From positions 372,001-436,000 of the forward strand of contig NZ_JADJNN010000003.1 in the NCBI RefSeq assembly GCF_016714285.1: DNA of 64,000 bases, written 5' to 3'. The position numbers and the translations under genes are program-made. Position 1 is the stretch's first letter. Each line of letters begins with the position of its first letter. Below, piece by piece: positions 55,556-64,000 of the stretch. This DNA comes from Nannocystis sp. GTDB taxonomy: Bacteria; Myxococcota_A; Polyangia; Nannocystales; Nannocystaceae. Under the pieces are notes generated by a model, which saw only the letters and a list, made by a program, of their open reading frames with translations, ran no database searches and was not told the origin of the DNA.

Positions 55556-56398
55556 ATGGGCCTCGTGATGCGGTCTGTGTTCGTGAGTTATTGGCGCGGT
55601 GCGGCGCTGCTGGGGCTGCTCGCGGGCTGTCCGACGCTGCCGCAGACGACGGACAGCGGGGGCAGCGGGGACAGCGGGGACAGCGGGGGCGAGACTGGGG
55701 CGAGCGAGATCCCCGCTGTGTGCGCGCGCTGGACCCTGTGCACGGCGGAGATCGACCCGGCGACGGCGGCCGAGATGGCGGCGAAGTACGGCGAGGACGG
55801 CAGCTGCTGGCAGGCGGAGGAGGCGGTGCAGGCGGGCTGCATCGCGTTCTGCGACGCGCAGCTGCGGCAGTACGGCGACGCCTTCCCGGACACGCAGGCG
55901 TGCCGCTACGACGACATCGTCGGCACCGTGGAGTTCGCGCTGGGTGAGGCGGTGTTCGACCCGGAGGACGTGCTCGCGGACCCCGTGTACCGCGAGTTGA
56001 AGCAGGGCGACACGCTCACCATCGTGCGCGGCGGGCAGGGCCTGTTGATGCTGCCGCTCGGGGTTCGCGGGCGGGGCTTCGAGGTGCCGGTGGACCCGAA
56101 CGACTGGGACGACCCGCGGATGCCACACATCGACGTGTGGATGGACATCGAGGGCTTCAACGTGGGCCTCGGCGGTCACTTCGCGCGGGTGCCGGACTAC
56201 CCGATCGGCTTCGTGCCGATCGACGATAAGGGCACGCTCGAGCACCTGTATGTCACCGTGCTGGTGCCGGACGGCGTCAGCGATCCGCAGGGACTGACGG
56301 GTCAGCAGGGGACCCTTCGCGCCGAGCTGCACACGTACAAGCAGCCGACGGTGGCGCGGGAGTACAGCTTCGTGGTGGCCCCGGAGATCCAGGAGTAG
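55556..56398 (+). CDS. Putative lipoprotein with a Ser-Gly-Asp linker
   Basis: A 280-aa protein (ATG 55556; 55568 also possible). The lipobox is LGLLAGC, followed by TDSGGSGDSGDSGGETG and then a cysteine-rich domain (CARWTLC, CWQAEEAVQAGCIAFCDAQ, ACRYDD) of about 80 residues, like small Cys-rich modules in myxobacterial lipoproteins. The C-terminal 150 residues (VYRELKQGDTLTIVRGGQGLLM to SFVVAPEIQE) are beta-rich and aromatic, possibly an Ig-like fold. No catalytic motif is visible. It ends 13 bp before moaB, on the same strand. Confidence 0.75.
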   Translation: MGLVMRSVFVSYWRGAALLGLLAGCPTLPQTTDSGGSGDSGDSGGETGASEIPAVCARWTLCTAEIDPATAAEMAAKYGEDGSCWQAEEAVQAGCIAFCDAQLRQYGDAFPDTQACRYDDIVGTVEFALGEAVFDPEDVLADPVYRELKQGDTLTIVRGGQGLLMLPLGVRGRGFEVPVDPNDWDDPRMPHIDVWMDIEGFNVGLGGHFARVPDYPIGFVPIDDKGTLEHLYVTVLVPDGVSDPQGLTGQQGTLRAELHTYKQPTVAREYSFVVAPEIQE

Positions 56399-56411
56399 TA
56401 GGGTCGCCGGC

Positions 56412-56939
56412 ATGGGCGAGCGCGCGTTCATTCCGGTGCAGGTGGCGGTCGTCACGGTCTCGGACACACGCACGCTCGCGACCGATCGCTCGGGGCAGAC
56501 GATCGCGGAGTTGCTGACCGGGGCGGGGCATCGGGTGATCCGCCGCGACATCGTCCGCGATAACCGGGATGAGATCCGCGAGGCGCTGCGTGGGCATATC
56601 GCCGATCGCGAGGTCGACGTGATCATCACGACCGGGGGCACCGGGGTGACGCCGCGCGACGTGACGCCCGAGGCTCTGGCGCCGCTGGTGAGCAAGCCGA
56701 TCCCCGGCTTCGGCGAGCTGTTTCGTTGGCTGAGCTACGCGGAGATCGGGACCTCGACGATCCAGAGCCGGGCCGAGGCGGCGTTGTGTGACACCACGTA
56801 TGTGTTCTTGCTGCCGGGCTCGACCGGGGCGGTGCGCACGGCGATGGAGAAGATCTTGCTGGCGCAGCTCGATCACCGGCATCGGCCGTGCAACTTCGTC
56901 GAGCTGTTGCCGCGGATCCACGGCGAGCGCGAGGACTGA
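56412..56939 (+). CDS. moaB: Molybdenum cofactor biosynthesis protein MoaB
   Basis: A 175-aa protein of the MoaB/Mog family, which binds molybdopterin and adenylates it. TVSDTRTLATDRSGQTIAE starts the fold, then DVIITTGGTGVTPRDVTPEA carries the conserved GGTG and Asp of the nucleotide/MPT site, and LPGSTGAVRTAMEK the second loop. ATG 56412 lies 13 bp after the preceding gene. No other moa genes are in the window. Its last codons plus stop are duplicated with the end of the convergent MBL gene. Confidence 0.92.
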   Translation: MGERAFIPVQVAVVTVSDTRTLATDRSGQTIAELLTGAGHRVIRRDIVRDNRDEIREALRGHIADREVDVIITTGGTGVTPRDVTPEALAPLVSKPIPGFGELFRWLSYAEIGTSTIQSRAEAALCDTTYVFLLPGSTGAVRTAMEKILLAQLDHRHRPCNFVELLPRIHGERED

Positions 56940-57028
56940 TCTCAGGCGATTCGCGGGCGTCGCCCTGACCGCGAGCATGTCCGTGATCGGTTGCGGCGAG
57001 CGCGAGGACTGATCTCAGGCGATTCGCT
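56923..57028. repeat. Duplicated junction of convergent moaB and MBL genes
   Basis: A 33-bp segment (56923-56955) recurs perfectly at 56996-57028, offset 73. It includes GAGGACTGATCTCAGG, so both the TGA of moaB and the TCA stop of the opposing gene are in each copy. The end of one gene and the end of the other are both present twice. Confidence 0.95.
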
Positions 57029-57893
57029 GGCCGGAGACCAGGTCGTAGATCTGGCCGGGCATGGCGACGCGGAAGCCGGCGGCCTCGACGCGGGTGCGGT
57101 TCTGGTCGAGGTTATCCTCGTGGTGCATCAGCACCATCTTGTGGCGCACGCGCTCGGGCAGGGCCTCGAGGCGCTCGAAGAAGCCGTGGACCTGGCCGGG
57201 GTAGTCGACGAAGGTGCAGTCGTGGAAGAAGATCGAGGTGCGCGGCTCGAGGCCGATGAGCAGTTCCGGGTCGACGGTGCAGTCGCCGGACCACCAGGCG
57301 ATGCGCTGGATGCCGCGGTCGTCGTCGACGACGAACTCGAGCGAACAGGACGGCTTGCCGGGGACGTGCAGGGTCTCGCGGGCGACCAGGGCGAGCCCGT
57401 CGGAGACGAAGTGTTCGGCGTGGTGCCAGGTGTTGCTGCGCGGGGGCTCGGCGGCGACGGGTTCGATGAGGTCGAAGTAGTGGGCGAGGGTGCCGGCCTG
57501 ACAGTTGCCCTTGCCGTCGTTGAGGTAGCGGAGGGAGGGGGCGAGGGTCTCCCAGACCTCGGCTCGGACGGCGCTGTGGGCGATGAGGCGGGGCAGGGCG
57601 CCGCCGAGGGAGCTGGCGAGGTCGGGGCCGCGGGTCTCGTAGAAGCGGATGAAGGCGAAGTCCTCGAGGCCGTAGACGTGGTCGCCGTGGACGTGGGTGA
57701 CGATCTGCCCGGTGATGTCGTGCCAGGCGAAGCCAGCGGAGTGGAGCTGGTCCGGGGCCTGACGTCCGCAGTCGATGAGCCAGCGCTGACCGGAGCGCAG
57801 GGTGACCATGCTGCACGTGGTGCCGTAGCGCCGCGAGAAGGCTCCGCCAGCGCCAAACAGGCGGAGCGTCATGGTTTGGCTGCGATCAGACAC
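57015..57893 (-). CDS. MBL-fold hydrolase, RNase Z-like
   Basis: A 292-aa protein with LFGAGGAFSRRYGTTCSM, then WLIDCGRQAPDQL and QIVTHVHGDHVYGLEDFAF, the HxHxDH zinc site. Later histidines and acidic residues (WWSGDCTVD, FHDCTFVDY, MVLMHHEDN) complete a two-metal site. The arrangement resembles tRNase Z/arylsulfatase-like hydrolases but lacks the long RNase Z exosite arm, so the substrate is uncertain. Start at MSDRSQTM (57893) or the Met seven codons later. There is no signal peptide. Confidence 0.85.
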   Translation of the reverse strand: MSDRSQTMTLRLFGAGGAFSRRYGTTCSMVTLRSGQRWLIDCGRQAPDQLHSAGFAWHDITGQIVTHVHGDHVYGLEDFAFIRFYETRGPDLASSLGGALPRLIAHSAVRAEVWETLAPSLRYLNDGKGNCQAGTLAHYFDLIEPVAAEPPRSNTWHHAEHFVSDGLALVARETLHVPGKPSCSLEFVVDDDRGIQRIAWWSGDCTVDPELLIGLEPRTSIFFHDCTFVDYPGQVHGFFERLEALPERVRHKMVLMHHEDNLDQNRTRVEAAGFRVAMPGQIYDLVSGQRIA

Positions 57894-57935
57894 GCGAGCG
57901 AGGGGCCAAAAGAAGGGAGGAGCAGTTCGGTGAGG

Positions 57936-59543
<1,608 letters not shown>

Positions 59544-59563
59544 GGGCGGAGGGCGAGTGTGCC

Positions 59564-60712
59564 CTAAGCCTGTCGGCGACGCCACCACAGGGCCAGGCTG
59601 GTGAGATTCCAGCCGACGACGGCGAGGACGACGAGCCACAACGCGAGGGTGGGCCACTGGTCGCGGGGGTGTTCGCCGACTTGAATGATGTAGCCGTCGG
59701 GGTCGACGCGGACCGGCTGCATGCGGCCGACGGCGCGGAGCTGGGAGAGGTCGATCTGGAGGCGGCCGTCGGTGAGTGGGCGCGGGGCGAGCTTGCCGTC
59801 GACGACGACGTAGCCGGGGCTGGTGCCGTCGTCGCGGAGGGGGAAGCTGAGGCTCTGGGCCTCGTGCTTGAGCTCGGCGGCGGGGACGAGATAGGTGGTG
59901 AAGAAGGGGACGACGAGGGCGCCGATGCGGGGATCGGGTTTGGCCTTTTGTTCGTCGGTGGTGGCTTCGCCGGCGGCGTTGAGGGTGGCCTGGGCGGCGG
60001 CGCGTTGGTCGGCGGGGATGCGGGCGACGAAGGTGTAGAAGGCGGAGGAGTTTTGCTCGGCGGGTGCGAAGGAGGGCACGCCGAGCGCTTGCACGGCGGC
60101 CTCGGCGGCGGCGAGCGAGCGGAAGCTGGTGCGACCGAGCTGGATGCGGGCGTCGGGTTGGTCGACGCTGAGGCTGATCTGGTCGGTGGGCTGGAGCTTG
60201 TTGTTGTCGAGGGCGGCGAGGAGTTGGTCGGTGCTGAGGTCGCGGGTCTCGACGATGCGCTCGCCGTCGAAGTACTGGGTGATCCACGCGTACATGCGCA
60301 CGTCGGCGACGCGGCGCAGGCGGCCGGTGAACTCGCCTTCGAACTGGTTGCCGGTGGGTTTGTCGGGGCTGCGGGGGATCGCGGCGAACAGGCTGCCGCC
60401 GCCCTCGACGATGCGGAGGTAGCCGACGGTCTTTTCGCCGAGCCTGGCGCGGGCGGCGTGCTGGACGTCGGGGGTGCCGTGGAGGGTCACGTATTGCTCG
60501 CGCAGGTCGTCGTTCAGGCCGCCCGAGGCGACGAGCGTGGCGGCGTCGCCGAGGTCGCGCGGGCTGCCGCCTTGCAGGAAGTAGCGGACGTCGCCGAACA
60601 TGGTGACGAGGAGGTAGCCGCCGAACAGGGCGACCACGACGTCGATCAGCGGAGAGCGCCGGCGACGCGGCGAGGATGGAGGGGGTGCTTCGTCCGCTGC
60701 TGTTTCAACCAC
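59564..60712 (-). CDS. Membrane protein with a large periplasmic domain, unknown function
   Basis: A 382-aa protein. A basic N-terminus (PRRRRSPLIDV) leads into one membrane helix (VVVALFGGYLLVTMFGDV), a domain of about 300 residues, and a second helix near the C-terminus (LALWLVVLAVVGWNLTSLAL). The central domain is acidic/polar and has YAWITQYFDGERIVETRDLS and YVVVDGKLAPRPLTDGRL, with no known motif. It lies 20 bp from cysS on the same strand and just downstream of the S41 protease gene, so these three may be one transcript. It could be an envelope-structure protein. Confidence 0.72.
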   Translation of the reverse strand: MVETAADEAPPPSSPRRRRSPLIDVVVALFGGYLLVTMFGDVRYFLQGGSPRDLGDAATLVASGGLNDDLREQYVTLHGTPDVQHAARARLGEKTVGYLRIVEGGGSLFAAIPRSPDKPTGNQFEGEFTGRLRRVADVRMYAWITQYFDGERIVETRDLSTDQLLAALDNNKLQPTDQISLSVDQPDARIQLGRTSFRSLAAAEAAVQALGVPSFAPAEQNSSAFYTFVARIPADQRAAAQATLNAAGEATTDEQKAKPDPRIGALVVPFFTTYLVPAAELKHEAQSLSFPLRDDGTSPGYVVVDGKLAPRPLTDGRLQIDLSQLRAVGRMQPVRVDPDGYIIQVGEHPRDQWPTLALWLVVLAVVGWNLTSLALWWRRRQA

Positions 60713-60734
60713 GGGGGCCTCGTCTTATCACGGT

Positions 60735-63700
60735 CTAGGGGAGGGACTCATCCACGGGTCCGAGGTTCCCGGCTTGCTGACGAAACACCCAGATCTCGCG
60801 GGTGGCCTCGACGTCGTCGGCGTCGCGGGCGGTGATGAGGATCTGGTTGCTGCCGGGGCTGAGGGGGACGCGGGCGGAGAAGCTCAGCTGTCGGGCGGCA
60901 TCGCCCTGGCGCGCCGGGTTGGCCTCGTAGTCGATCTTTTGTTCGACCTGGCCGACGCCGGCGGGTTTGACCGTGACGAGGACGTCGTGGACGCGGACCG
61001 GGTGTTGGGCGCTGCCGTGGAGTTCGATGGTGGCGTCGCGGGTGACCTGGGCGGTCGGGTCGACGATGAGGGTGGGGGGCTGGACGAGCTTGAAGGCGCG
61101 CGTTGGGCGGTCTGTGCTGCCCTTGATGTCGCCGGGATGGAGGAGGTCGGCCGGTAGCCAGGCGCGGCGGCCGGGGCCGGCGTCGATGGCCGCCCAGCCG
61201 CCAGCGCGGCCGACGAGTTGCAGCAGGGTGTTGGCGGGGATCTCACCGAGCTGCGGGGTCTTGCCGTTTGCGGCGTTGTAGAGGCGGACGGGGTCGTCAC
61301 CCCCGGAGGCTGGGCCGACGCGGACCTTCTCGCTGGCGGCGATGAAGGCGGGGAGGTTGCCGAGGACGGCGAGGTCGAACTTGTGGCGGACGCTCTCGCG
61401 GAGCTGGACGTCGGCGACGACGAGGTCGAGGGAGACCGGGGTGGCCGGGTCGGCGGAGGCGCTGACCGTGAGGCCGAGGCTGCCGCGGGTGGTGCCGCCG
61501 ACGGGGATGGGGCCGAGCTCGACGAAGCCTTCCTCGAGGAGGATCTGGGTGCCGGAGAGGTTGTGGAGGAGGGCGCGGGTGTCGGCGGCGGGGCCGGGGC
61601 CGGCGTTGTGGACCTCGATCGCCAGGAGCGCCTGTTCGCCGGGTTGGAGGTTGCCGTCGCCGTTGCCGCGGACGGCGAAGGGTGTGTCGCCGGGGTAGAC
61701 GGGGGTCTTGGGGCGGGACGGGGCTTTGCTTGCCAGGGTTGGGTCGTCGACGATCCAGTAGTCGAAGGTCAGGGTTGGGCGGGGGAGGCCGGCGACGTCG
61801 AAGCGGACTGTGGTGGTGGCGTCGGGTGTGGGGTCGGGTTCGCCGGCGTGGAGGTCGACGCGGAGGGTGTCGGTGAAGTTGCTGTGCCAGGCCATGACCT
61901 GGAGGCGGACGTCGCGGGAGACGGTCTGGCCGGGCTCGATGCGGCCGAGGAGGAGTTCGATGCCGTCGAGTTCGTCGCGCAGGCAGTCGGTGATGGCGTG
62001 GACGCGGTCGACGGCGGTGGGGCTGTCGTTGCTGACCTCGACGTGGAGGGTGAAGGGGGCGCCGGCGCGGATCTCCGATTTTTCGCTGATGCGGGCGGAG
62101 AGGCGGAGGGGGGCGGTGTCTCGGGCGTCGACGCGGCCGCTCCAGTCGACCTTGGTGGTGGCGAGGCCGGTGGTGATCGCGGTGTCCTCGGCCAGGGCGA
62201 GGTCGCGGGTGAGGGTGGCGAGGCTGGCGATGCGGGTCTTGGGGTCGGTCTCGCCGGCGAGTTTTTGCGCGACCTGGTGGGCGATGCGGACCTCGGGGTC
62301 GCGGAGGGCGGCGGGTGATTCGCTGGTGCTGGCGGCGGGGCTGGTGTCGCTGGCGAAGTAGCGCAGCTGGAGGGCGGCTGGGCCAGCGTCGGCGCGGGGT
62401 TTTTCGTGTTTGGCGGAGGGTAGGTGGGCGACCTGGGCGAACTCGCGGCGGCGTTCGAAGCGTTCGCGGTCGTAGTAGTTGGCGACGCCGGGGATGTTGG
62501 TGAGTTCGACCGGGTAGAGGGTGAGGTCGGGCTGGACGCCGGAGGTTTGGATGGAGCGGTCGCCGGCGACGAGGTACTCGGCGATGGTGAGTTTGAGGGC
62601 GAGTTCGCGGCCGTAGAGGTTCTCGGGTTTGACGAGCTGGACGGTGCCTTTGCCGAAGCTGGGTCGGCCGAGGACCACGCCGCGTTCGAGGTATTTGACC
62701 GAGCCGCTGACGATCTCCGAGGCGCTGGCGGACTCCTCGTTGATGAGGGCGACGACGGAGGCGGAGAGGGGGATCTCGAGGTCTGGTTTGGCGGGTTCGG
62801 ACTCGCGGCCGAGGGCGGAGCGGACGATCACCAGTTCGCCATCGGCGACCAGGGCGTCGAGGATCTCGACGGCCTGGGTGAGCAGGCCGCCGGTGTTGTC
62901 GCGGAGGTCGAGGACGACGCCCTTGAGGCCTTCACCTGTCTTTGGGGCCAGGTTCTTGAGGGCGGCGCGGACCTGTTCGCCGCTGTTCTCCTGGAATGTG
63001 ATGAGCTTGAGGTAGGCGATCTGGCCGGGGAGGAGCTCGGCGACGACGCTCTCGACCCGGATGATCTGGCGGGTGAGGGTGAGGGTGAGGGCTTGGTCGC
63101 CGCGGCGGATCTTGACGACGACGGTCGTGTTGATGGGGCCGCGGAGGAGTTGTTGGGCCTCGGCGACGCGGAGGTTGATGGTCGACTGCTTGTCGATCTG
63201 GAGGATGAGGTCGCCGGCCTTGAGGCCGCCCTGTTCGGCGGGGGATTTGGGGAGGACGCGGCCGACGCGGATGCGGCGTTCGTCCTCGCGGATCTCGGCG
63301 CCGATGCCTCCGAACTGGCCCTTGGTCTTGACGCCGAGGTCGGTGTGTTCCTCGGGGGTGAGGAGGATCGTGTGGGGGTCGAGGGGGGCGAGGAGGCCGT
63401 TGATGGCGGCGTACTCGAGCTTGTGGGTGGCTTCGGGGTCGAGGCTGAGCTGGGTCTGGGTGAAGCCCAGGATCTCCTCGAGGCGGTCGGCGGCGGCGGC
63501 GAGGTCGGGCAGGTTGGTGAGGGAGAAGTCCTTGCTGGTCTCGCCGACGGTGATGGTGGCCTGGTCGTCGCGGACGCTGGCGAAGAACTCGGGGGTGTGG
63601 AGGCCGAGGTAGGTGAGGGCCGAGACGAGCTGGCCACGTGGGTCGAGGCGGCGCTTGTCGAAGTACTCGTGCTGGATGATGTAGGCGGCCCAGACGGTGA

Positions 63701-63881
63701 GCGGGAAGCGGCGCTGGTCGAGGGCCAGGAGGGTGCGGAGGTCGGGCTCGGCGTCGGGTTCGGCGCTGGTGGCGTCGGGTTTGGCGGTCTTGCCGCGGGG
63801 GTTTGTTTCGGCGGGCGGGGAGCCGCACGCGGCCAGCCACCCCAGACAGAGATGCAGGAGGAGGTGGCGCTTGGGGGCCAT
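60735..63881 (-). CDS. Large S41 C-terminal processing peptidase lipoprotein with extra C-terminal domains
   Basis: A 1048-aa protein from ATG 63881 (63896 is an alternative). The signal peptide ends LGWLAACG (lipobox). The N-terminal half is a CtpA-like serine protease: GVKTKGQFGGIGAEIREDERR starts a PDZ domain (about residues 190-275), then LDLRDNTGGLL, INEESASASEIVSG with the nucleophile Ser, and SFGKGTVQLVKP with the catalytic Lys. The C-terminal 500 residues form beta domains: CARDB-like (HVEVSNDSPTAVDRVHAITD), an SH3-like region (RLYNAANGKTPQLGEIPANT) and an Ig-like ending. Such fusion is unusual for CtpA. It probably trims or binds envelope proteins. Confidence 0.88.
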   Translation of the reverse strand: MAPKRHLLLHLCLGWLAACGSPPAETNPRGKTAKPDATSAEPDAEPDLRTLLALDQRRFPLTVWAAYIIQHEYFDKRRLDPRGQLVSALTYLGLHTPEFFASVRDDQATITVGETSKDFSLTNLPDLAAAADRLEEILGFTQTQLSLDPEATHKLEYAAINGLLAPLDPHTILLTPEEHTDLGVKTKGQFGGIGAEIREDERRIRVGRVLPKSPAEQGGLKAGDLILQIDKQSTINLRVAEAQQLLRGPINTTVVVKIRRGDQALTLTLTRQIIRVESVVAELLPGQIAYLKLITFQENSGEQVRAALKNLAPKTGEGLKGVVLDLRDNTGGLLTQAVEILDALVADGELVIVRSALGRESEPAKPDLEIPLSASVVALINEESASASEIVSGSVKYLERGVVLGRPSFGKGTVQLVKPENLYGRELALKLTIAEYLVAGDRSIQTSGVQPDLTLYPVELTNIPGVANYYDRERFERRREFAQVAHLPSAKHEKPRADAGPAALQLRYFASDTSPAASTSESPAALRDPEVRIAHQVAQKLAGETDPKTRIASLATLTRDLALAEDTAITTGLATTKVDWSGRVDARDTAPLRLSARISEKSEIRAGAPFTLHVEVSNDSPTAVDRVHAITDCLRDELDGIELLLGRIEPGQTVSRDVRLQVMAWHSNFTDTLRVDLHAGEPDPTPDATTTVRFDVAGLPRPTLTFDYWIVDDPTLASKAPSRPKTPVYPGDTPFAVRGNGDGNLQPGEQALLAIEVHNAGPGPAADTRALLHNLSGTQILLEEGFVELGPIPVGGTTRGSLGLTVSASADPATPVSLDLVVADVQLRESVRHKFDLAVLGNLPAFIAASEKVRVGPASGGDDPVRLYNAANGKTPQLGEIPANTLLQLVGRAGGWAAIDAGPGRRAWLPADLLHPGDIKGSTDRPTRAFKLVQPPTLIVDPTAQVTRDATIELHGSAQHPVRVHDVLVTVKPAGVGQVEQKIDYEANPARQGDAARQLSFSARVPLSPGSNQILITARDADDVEATREIWVFRQQAGNLGPVDESLP

Positions 63882-63970
63882 GGAGGCGGCAAGCATAGCG
63901 CCCGCGAACGCGGTCGCGGGGTTTGGGGTTCGGGGGACGGGTTCTTGGGTTGACCGCGCTTGAAAGCTAC

Positions 63971-63995
63971 GATGAGTAGCTAGATGCTACTCATC
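63971..63995. promoter_or_regulatory. Perfect 10-bp inverted repeat at the right edge, possible operator
   Basis: GATGAGTAGC (63971-63980) is repeated in inverted form as GCTACTCATC (63986-63995), with 5 nt (TAGAT) between. This AT-richer palindrome is unlike the dispersed GC-rich family. It is upstream of the S41 gene and of whatever lies beyond the edge. A TTGACC at 63950-63955 could be a -35 box, but no good -10 is seen. The symmetry fits an operator for a dimeric repressor (TetR-type length). Confidence 0.55.
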
Positions 63996-64000
63996 ACGTC

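Noticed and set aside
55660..55700. GGGACAGCGGGG repeats counted as dispersed elements
   Set aside because: They are Ser-Gly-Asp codon repeats in a lipoprotein linker without the CTGTCC arm.

Overview
The window is very GC-rich, tightly packed bacterial chromosome. It most resembles a predatory myxobacterium of the Nannocystis/Plesiocystis/Enhygromyxa group (Myxococcota, Nannocystineae). The reasons are the many putative secreted lipoproteins (about 16 of some 60 genes) with Ser/Thr/Gly/Asp-rich linkers after the lipobox, TPR and PEGA proteins, Tat-type lipoproteins, a eukaryote-like RRM protein and an aerobic benzoyl-CoA (box) pathway. The placement is an inference from gene content. I saw no rRNA, tRNA, CRISPR array, prophage or insertion sequence.

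Layout. 1-7134: a membrane-anchored M28 peptidase cut by the left edge, a long carotenoid-oxygenase relative, a lower-GC lipoprotein, a recent tandem pair of near-identical lipoproteins and a Tat-exported PhoD-type phosphatase. 7285-14971: pyrC, asd, pfkA, a small unknown protein, an RRM protein, a lipoprotein, a dusC-type tRNA dihydrouridine synthase and a CapA-like lipoprotein. 15069-21039: lipoproteins, a GST and a TPR/HExxH metallopeptidase gene broken by a frameshift. 21801-33834: aldo/keto reductase, S66 LD-carboxypeptidase, secA, a P450, a Tat-exported amine oxidase, the ruvX-mltG pair, a lipoprotein and a PEGA protein. 33892-40245: Coq4-like and YhhN proteins, thioesterase, SirB1-type protein, NTF2-like lipoprotein and a mini-intein-like Hint protein. 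40246-41325 is an eroded patch with gene remnants. 41326-48974 is one apparent operon, read right to left: boxC, boxB, a small AT-hook-like protein, a fold-III PLP enzyme, an aldonolactone-oxidase-like flavoprotein and a P450. 49568-63881: HAD phosphatase, RumA-type methyltransferase, aroA, a DUF2914-type membrane protein whose start is out of frame across a 9-bp repeat, lipoproteins, moaB, an MBL hydrolase, cysS with an inserted zinc ribbon, a membrane protein and a large S41 protease.

Two patterns run across the window and are not explained by the genes. (1) A dispersed short palindrome, CTGTCC-N(3-6)-GGACAG, usually followed by GTG or GTT, recurs between genes and inside them. (2) Many gene boundaries, especially convergent ones, carry a second, often decayed copy of the gene ends themselves, including the stop codons, usually 30-75 bp away. 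Three other convergent pairs overlap by 67-175 bp. Together these suggest that intergenic DNA here grows and changes by short tandem duplication of gene junctions. This is the most unusual thing in the window.
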